Of a DNA stretch of 15,688 nucleotides, positions 11,837 to 15,688 are shown piece after piece (the first letter of the stretch is position 1; every line of letters begins with the position of its first letter). Source of the stretch: Minisyncoccota bacterium (lineage in GTDB: Bacteria > Patescibacteriota > Minisyncoccia > Minisyncoccales > CG1-02-41-26). A program made the position numbers and the translations under genes. The notes beneath the pieces were generated by a model. That model was not told the DNA's origin, made no database searches, and worked only from the letters and a program-made list of their open reading frames with translations. Location of the stretch: NCBI GenBank assembly GCA_028712605.1, contig JAQTPV010000016.1:1-15688 (forward strand), read 5' to 3'.

Positions 11837-14776
11837 CTATTCTTCTTCAAAGGCAAAGTGGCAAATATCTTTGAAATCACAGAATTGGCATTGCCAGCCA
11901 GGCTTGGCCTTAAAATCACTAGCCTTAATTTTTTCAATCACCTCCAAAATATGGGCTTTTATTTTCTCCTTTTCAGCCCCAGTGCCCAAGAAAGAAACAC
12001 TGGAGCCATCCTCTAAATAGTAATAACTTAGCTCCACTGGATTCAGCCCTAAAAATTCTTCAGCAGCAATTTGATAAATTAAAAGCTGGGTTTTATCTTC
12101 AGCCTCCAGTTTTTCTTTTTTCCGGCCAGTTTTATAATCAACGATTCTAACGCCTCCCTCCGCCTGCTCTAAGCGATCAATCTGGCCCTTGAGCATATAC
12201 TCCCCTATTTTTAGATGAAACGGCTTTTCTAAGCCCAATTCCTCGCCCAGTTTTAAAATTTGCGGCGGTTTTTTGATAAACTGCTCATAAAAATTCGTCA
12301 GGATCTCCTTGCCTAGCTGCCGATATTCTTGTTTTTGTTTTTTGTTCTCGTACCACTCATCTATCCAGTTTTTTTCATAAATTTTTAAAAACTCAGAAAG
12401 ATCAAAATTGCTTTGGCTGACAGGGCTTTCTGTTTGAGCTTTAAAGCCAAAAAGGCTCTCCTGCTTTCCTGCTGGTTTTTGAAAGTATAGCCTCAAAAAC
12501 TCGTTTAAGGTGTGGTGAATGCTTTGGCCGAAAGAAAAAGAGGCCCTACCCTTAACGGGCACTTTTAAAATATGGGCTAATTTATACTGATAAGGGCATT
12601 TTTGAAAGACAGCTATTTGGGTAAAAGAGAAATGATCAGGTAGGGGCCATTTTTCTATTTTTAAGGCTGTGGGTTCTTGGGGGGCCTCCTTTAAGCCCTG
12701 ACTATCCTCCACTTCCTTTTTAGGCTTCTCCTTCTTAGCTAGGCCAAGCTCAACTAAGAATAAAGAGGGCTTTTTGGCTCTTTGCCCGCCGTAATTGTCA
12801 GCTGAAGTTAAAAATAGACCTTTTTTAGCACGAGTCATAGCCACATAAAAAAGCCGTCGTTCTTCCTGCAAATGCACGTCCCCTTCTGGCGCTTCTTCTT
12901 TGGCTAAGGCATCTGGGATTTCAATAGGGTCTTTTCTTTCAGTGGAAGGGAATCTCCTGTCCACCAAACTCACCACAAAAACGTATTTAAACTCCAACCC
13001 CTTGGCTGCGTGAATGGTCATAATCTTAATCATTTCGGGGCCTTGTTCTGGATCAAACTCCAGTTTGCCTTGCTCGCCCCCTTCTAACTCCCAGTTCAGC
13101 TGGTTTAAAAAGCTTTTTAACGAAGCATCTAAGGCTGACTCCTCAAAGGATTTAATTTTTTTATAAAACTGGGTTAGCAAATCAATCTCCAGGAGTTTGT
13201 CATTTTCAGTTAAATATTTTAAATAGCCAGAGTCATTCAAAAATGAAACTAAAACCTGAGAGGCCGTGTAGGTTTTAGCCAGCTCGGTGTGCCGCGCAAT
13301 TAGAGACAAAAGAAAAGTAGTCTTATTAACAGTTTCCTGTTTGACGCCTTTAACTAAAGATAACTGGGAAAGGGTTTCATAAACTGACTGGGCCTTCCGG
13401 TGACTTTCGTGGGTGATATGCATAACATCTTCGTTGCTTATTTTTAAAAACGGTAGGCTTAAAATCCGATATAGAGCTAAGCTCTCATGATAATTATCTA
13501 AAAGCTTCAAATAAGAGATAGCATCCAAAATCACCGGCTTTTGATAAAGCCCTCTGGAGGCTAAAAATTGGTACGGCAAACCGGCCCTATCCAAGGCCCG
13601 AGCAAAAGGCGTGGCTGAATCGTTAGCCCTAACTAAGATAATAAAGTCATTAAAGGTGGCCGCTTTATCTTTTTTCAGAATTTCAGTTATTTTTTTAACC
13701 ACTCCCCTAGCCTCTTCTTCAAGGGACTTAAAATGCAAATATTGAACATTCCCCTCTTCTTTGGTTTGAGCCTGTAATTTTTTATCAATTTTAGATAAAT
13801 ATTCTAAACGATTAGGATTGTTGGCCTGGATAAACCGGTAAGCCAAGTCTAAAACATTCTGGCCTGAACGATAGTTCTTCACTAAACATACCTCAGCGGC
13901 TCCCGAAAAATCATTCTTAAATTGCTTGATATTACTAACCGAAGCTCCCCTCCATTTATAAATGGCCTGGTCGTCATCGGCGCAAACGGTTAGGTTGTTG
14001 CGAGGCTCGGCCAAAAGTTTGATTAACTCATATTGGGCCTTATTGGTGTCTTGAAACTCATCCACTAAAATATATTTAAATTTTTGGCGGTATTTTTCTA
14101 AAATGGCTGGACGCTTTTGAAATAGCTGCAAACAATAATTGATTAAATCGCCGAAATCTAAAAAGTTGTTTTCCAGAAGTAACTGCTGATAAACGTGGTA
14201 AGCCCCAGCCACCTCTTTAATGCGCTCTTCTTCTGAATCCTCTGGCAAATCAGTTAAATTCGTCTTTAAATCATCGGCATAATCAAGATATTCATCAGGA
14301 TAAATCATCTGGTCTTTGCAACGGGAAAAATGGTCAAGTAAAGCCCGGATGAACCTATTGGGATTGCCCCGGGGCTTGTAATACTTCAAATTAAACTGAT
14401 CCAGATTTTGGCGCATAAGGAGCCAGGCCGCTGTTTGGTCTAATAATCTAAAATCCGTGGGCAAACCAATATCTAACCCATTATCCTTAAGCACCCTTTC
14501 GCTGAAGGCGTGAAAAGTGGAAATCCAAAGGTCAATATAGCCAAAAGGCAGGGCCCTATCCGCTCTTTCTTCCATTTCGTTGGCTGCCTTATCAGTAAAA
14601 GTAACAGCTAAAACCTCCTCGGGCTTGGCTTGGCCAGTTTCTATTAAATAAACAATGCGGTCGGTAATAACCGTGGTTTTACCAGTGCCAGCCCCAGCCA
14701 CAATCAAAAGCGGACCCTCGCCATGCATAACCGCTTGCCTTTGCTCGGGATTTAATTTTTCCAAGTCTATCGACAT
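11837..14776 (-). CDS. UvrD/PcrA-like SF1 helicase fused to RecB-family nuclease
   Basis: This 979-aa DNA helicase-nuclease probably acts in double-strand break or recombination repair. SF1A motifs are LNPEQRQAV (Q motif), Walker A GAGTGKTT (28-35), VDEFQDT (238-244), DDDQAIYKWRGA (267-278), NYRSG (301-305), TIHAAKGLEFKYV (587-599) and RLFYVAMTRAKK (641-652). A linker (about 680-715) leads to a PD-(D/E)XK nuclease with FTQIAVFQKCPYQYKL, H754, GQIDRLE (D867), VDYKTG (D880, K882) and QLLIYQ. Four Cys (727, 963, 966, 972, the last three as CQFCDFKDIC) fit the iron-sulfur clasp of AddB/Cas4-type nucleases. The architecture resembles AddA-like or actinobacterial UvrD-nuclease fusions in a single chain. 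No recB, recC or addB partner is visible here. The TATAAT at 14785-14790 sits just upstream and no Shine-Dalgarno is seen, so the mRNA may be leaderless. Confidence 0.92.
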   Translation of the reverse strand: MSIDLEKLNPEQRQAVMHGEGPLLIVAGAGTGKTTVITDRIVYLIETGQAKPEEVLAVTFTDKAANEMEERADRALPFGYIDLWISTFHAFSERVLKDNGLDIGLPTDFRLLDQTAAWLLMRQNLDQFNLKYYKPRGNPNRFIRALLDHFSRCKDQMIYPDEYLDYADDLKTNLTDLPEDSEEERIKEVAGAYHVYQQLLLENNFLDFGDLINYCLQLFQKRPAILEKYRQKFKYILVDEFQDTNKAQYELIKLLAEPRNNLTVCADDDQAIYKWRGASVSNIKQFKNDFSGAAEVCLVKNYRSGQNVLDLAYRFIQANNPNRLEYLSKIDKKLQAQTKEEGNVQYLHFKSLEEEARGVVKKITEILKKDKAATFNDFIILVRANDSATPFARALDRAGLPYQFLASRGLYQKPVILDAISYLKLLDNYHESLALYRILSLPFLKISNEDVMHITHESHRKAQSVYETLSQLSLVKGVKQETVNKTTFLLSLIARHTELAKTYTASQVLVSFLNDSGYLKYLTENDKLLEIDLLTQFYKKIKSFEESALDASLKSFLNQLNWELEGGEQGKLEFDPEQGPEMIKIMTIHAAKGLEFKYVFVVSLVDRRFPSTERKDPIEIPDALAKEEAPEGDVHLQEERRLFYVAMTRAKKGLFLTSADNYGGQRAKKPSLFLVELGLAKKEKPKKEVEDSQGLKEAPQEPTALKIEKWPLPDHFSFTQIAVFQKCPYQYKLAHILKVPVKGRASFSFGQSIHHTLNEFLRLYFQKPAGKQESLFGFKAQTESPVSQSNFDLSEFLKIYEKNWIDEWYENKKQKQEYRQLGKEILTNFYEQFIKKPPQILKLGEELGLEKPFHLKIGEYMLKGQIDRLEQAEGGVRIVDYKTGRKKEKLEAEDKTQLLIYQIAAEEFLGLNPVELSYYYLEDGSSVSFLGTGAEKEKIKAHILEVIEKIKASDFKAKPGWQCQFCDFKDICHFAFEEE

Positions 14777-14784
14777 ATTAAGAC

Positions 14785-14790
14785 ATTATA
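14785..14790 (-). promoter_or_regulatory. -10 element of the helicase-nuclease gene (likely leaderless)
   Basis: A perfect TATAAT on the minus strand lies 8 nt before the ATG (14776-14774), so transcription would begin within about 2 nt of the start codon. The -35 position holds TGTTTT from the terminator T tract. Confidence 0.5.
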
Positions 14791-14804
14791 AAATAGGGTT
14801 ATAT

Positions 14805-14850
14805 AAAAAAACAGAGGACGTATCAAGATAAAGTCTCTTTTTACGTCCTC
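14805..14850 (-). terminator. Intrinsic terminator upstream of the helicase-nuclease gene
   Basis: On the minus strand GAGGACGT (14850-14843) pairs with ACGTCCTC (14821-14814), with an inner AAGA/TCTT extension, then TG and seven T residues. It ends the transcript of the candidate RNA at about 15049, or read-through from the phosphatase-like gene. Confidence 0.85.
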
Positions 14851-14866
14851 AAGGGGCATCTTAAGC

Positions 14867-14918
14867 AAGGCACTTGTTCACGGGCCTAGAGGGCCTTAAA
14901 AAGGCACAAATAAGGCAC
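14867..14918. repeat. Three AAGGCAC repeats
   Basis: AAGGCAC occurs on the plus strand at 14867-14873, 14901-14907 and 14912-14918. The last two are 4 bp apart, and the middle copy is partly inside a GCCTT/AAGGC hairpin. In the minus-strand RNA they read GTGCCTT. Confidence 0.55.
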
Positions 14919-15055
14919 AGGTGAATCAATGGTGCTCAATCCCCATAAAAGGTATAGTCTTAAGGGTTATACTACGGATAACCGTACCATGTTATTTCCA
15001 TACCTCCTTCCTTGTAATAGAGCTATGCCAGTTGATCAAACAACTGACAATTTTT

Positions 15056-15083
15056 AATATAGTCTTATTTCAAAAATAAACAA
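15056..15083 (-). promoter_or_regulatory. Possible promoter of the second candidate RNA
   Basis: On the minus strand TTGTTT (15083-15078), a 16-bp spacer and TATATT (15061-15056) match the consensus at 3/6 and 5/6. The predicted start, about 15049, falls right before the first hairpin. The -35 is weak. Confidence 0.4.
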
Positions 15084-15133
15084 TGTCTCGGCCATCCTTT
15101 TATATCCAATCATCTACCAAAGGGCCTCTGTAA

Positions 15134-15688
15134 TTAAAAAGAAATGGCTATGGCAGTGATGTCATCGTGCTGTTTGAATCTTAGGTATTTTTTGCATTCT
15201 GGATCGCTGTTTTCTAAGCCTCTGACAAACTCTTTGACATTGTTTAACCCACCCTCTAAAAAGAGTTTAACGAGGGTTTGAAAATCATCAGGCTGATTAG
15301 GGTCTGCTGCGGGGATAAATAAGCCATCGCTAAAAATCAGGATATGGCTTACATTATCTAAGGCCTCACTGCCGAAATTTAAAAAAGAAATAAACTTTTC
15401 GTCTCCATCTAAAACACCATAGGTTTTGTTAGCATCTTGCCAGATTTGCAAAAAAGGGCCTTGCTCCAGCATAGCCCTCGGGTCTTTTTCTCCTCTCTGG
15501 ACCGACTGTTGTAAAAATCTTAAAGCTTCAGCGTCATGGTCATAATCATTGACTAATAATTTAAAATCGCCGTTTTGGTAAATAACTAAAATCAAACAAT
15601 CACAGATTTGGGCCCACTCAAAGAAGTTATCTTGAATTCTAACTACGGCAAAAGCAGAATGCCAGCAGTTTAATTTATCGTTCGTATC
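15134..15688 (-). CDS. PP2C-like protein phosphatase, C-terminal part (5' end outside window)
   Basis: The frame is open from the window edge to the TAA at 15134-15136, giving 184 residues with no upstream stop, so the N-terminus is missing. An internal TTG at 15595 is not the start, since similarity continues above it (SAFAVVRIQDNFFEWAQI). Signatures of PP2C-family metal-dependent Ser/Thr phosphatases are the strand DCLILVIYQNGDFKLLVND, HILIFSDGLF with the metal-binding Asp, and the C-terminal HDDITAIAISF with the DD pair. The usual GD before the strand appears as CD (ICDCLI). The likely role is to dephosphorylate a protein substrate or partner in signalling; none is visible here. The first metal-binding motif (DGxG) would be beyond the window. 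Confidence 0.7.
   Translation of the reverse strand, partial: DTNDKLNCWHSAFAVVRIQDNFFEWAQICDCLILVIYQNGDFKLLVNDYDHDAEALRFLQQSVQRGEKDPRAMLEQGPFLQIWQDANKTYGVLDGDEKFISFLNFGSEALDNVSHILIFSDGLFIPAADPNQPDDFQTLVKLFLEGGLNNVKEFVRGLENSDPECKKYLRFKQHDDITAIAISF

Larger units (their letters stand above)
14805..15049 (-). ncRNA. Candidate ~245-nt structured RNA with a perfect Shine-Dalgarno
   Basis: No long reading frame exists between the phosphatase-like gene and the helicase. A promoter (15056-15083) and a strong terminator (14805-14850) bound a structured stretch. The 5' end is a hairpin, GTCAGTTG-TTTGAT-CAACTGGC (15048-15027). AAGGAGGT (15009-15002) follows, a perfect 16S anti-SD complement. Next come competing hairpins TACGG-TTAT-CCGTA and GGTTAT-CCGTAGT-ATAACC, three GTGCCTT repeats (14918-14912, 14907-14901, 14873-14867) and a GCCTT-TTT-AAGGC hairpin (14905-14893). 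The SD could serve only tiny frames: a 9-codon one at 15001 (1 nt away) and a 7-codon one at 14990 (12 nt away). I recognise no tmRNA, SRP, RNase P or known riboswitch core. Confidence 0.4.

Noticed and set aside
11646..12020. 124-codon plus-strand frame crossing the end of the helicase gene
   Set aside because: More than half of it is antisense to the helicase C-terminus with its iron-sulfur Cys motif; no promoter or ribosome binding site was seen.
14867..14918. CRISPR-like array from the three AAGGCAC repeats
   Set aside because: The repeats are only 7 bp with unequal spacers of 27 and 4 bp, and there are no cas genes.
14967..15001. Leader peptide frames after the perfect Shine-Dalgarno
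   Set aside because: One ATG is only 1 nt from the SD and the other gives just seven codons; neither is strong enough to list as a gene, so they are noted under the candidate RNA.

Overview
The window looks like a chromosomal stretch from an uncultivated, small-genome bacterium, most likely of the Candidate Phyla Radiation (Patescibacteria, Parcubacteria-like). This is inference. It rests on moderately low GC, very tight gene packing, a TrmB-type regulator (common in archaea and CPR bacteria), a large cysteine-rich zinc-ribbon protein of a kind I associate with Parcubacteria, few Shine-Dalgarno sites, and a MurC with unusual motifs. TGA is used as a stop codon (for example at 5977-5979), so nothing suggests a recoded-TGA lineage.

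Layout from left to right. Positions 1-1153 (minus) hold the N-terminal 384 codons of valyl-tRNA synthetase; its C-terminus lies outside the window. A TrmB-family regulator (1210-1944, minus) follows. It is divergent from a plus-strand pair: an unknown 88-aa protein (2138-2404) and a 605-aa Cys-rich zinc-ribbon protein (2448-4265). The 193-bp intergenic region carries two back-to-back near-consensus sigma-70 promoters and related TGTCG-N7-TGACA dyads, so the regulator may control both itself and the plus-strand pair. A strong bidirectional terminator (4274-4319) separates that pair from murC (4326-5621, minus).

Upstream of murC, about 270 bp hold no protein gene but do hold a good minus-strand promoter, a 13-bp inverted repeat and a terminator hairpin. 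This is a candidate ~165-nt RNA or a murC leader. From 10709 down to 5891 lies a compact minus-strand operon of ten genes with overlaps or gaps of 53 nt or less: GNAT acetyltransferase, MazG-like pyrophosphohydrolase, YgjP-like metallopeptidase, SPL-type radical SAM protein, DUF3795 protein, TspO/MBR protein, HhH-GPD DNA glycosylase, small 2-TM protein, stand-alone B3/B4 editing domain, and a 29-aa membrane peptide. The named functions suggest housekeeping, repair and quality control rather than one pathway. A terminator-promoter junction (10726-10776) separates it from thpR and a SemiSWEET transporter (10784-11630).

Further right are a structured intergenic element (11673-11806), a UvrD-like helicase fused to a RecB-family nuclease (11837-14776), a second ~245-nt candidate RNA with its own promoter and terminator (14805-15049), and the C-terminal part of a PP2C-like phosphatase (15134-15688, truncated by the window edge). 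I saw no tRNA, rRNA, CRISPR array, insertion sequence or phage gene. The best candidates for something undescribed are the three structured intergenic RNAs, the Cys-rich protein with an internal duplication, and the TrmB-centred divergent control region.
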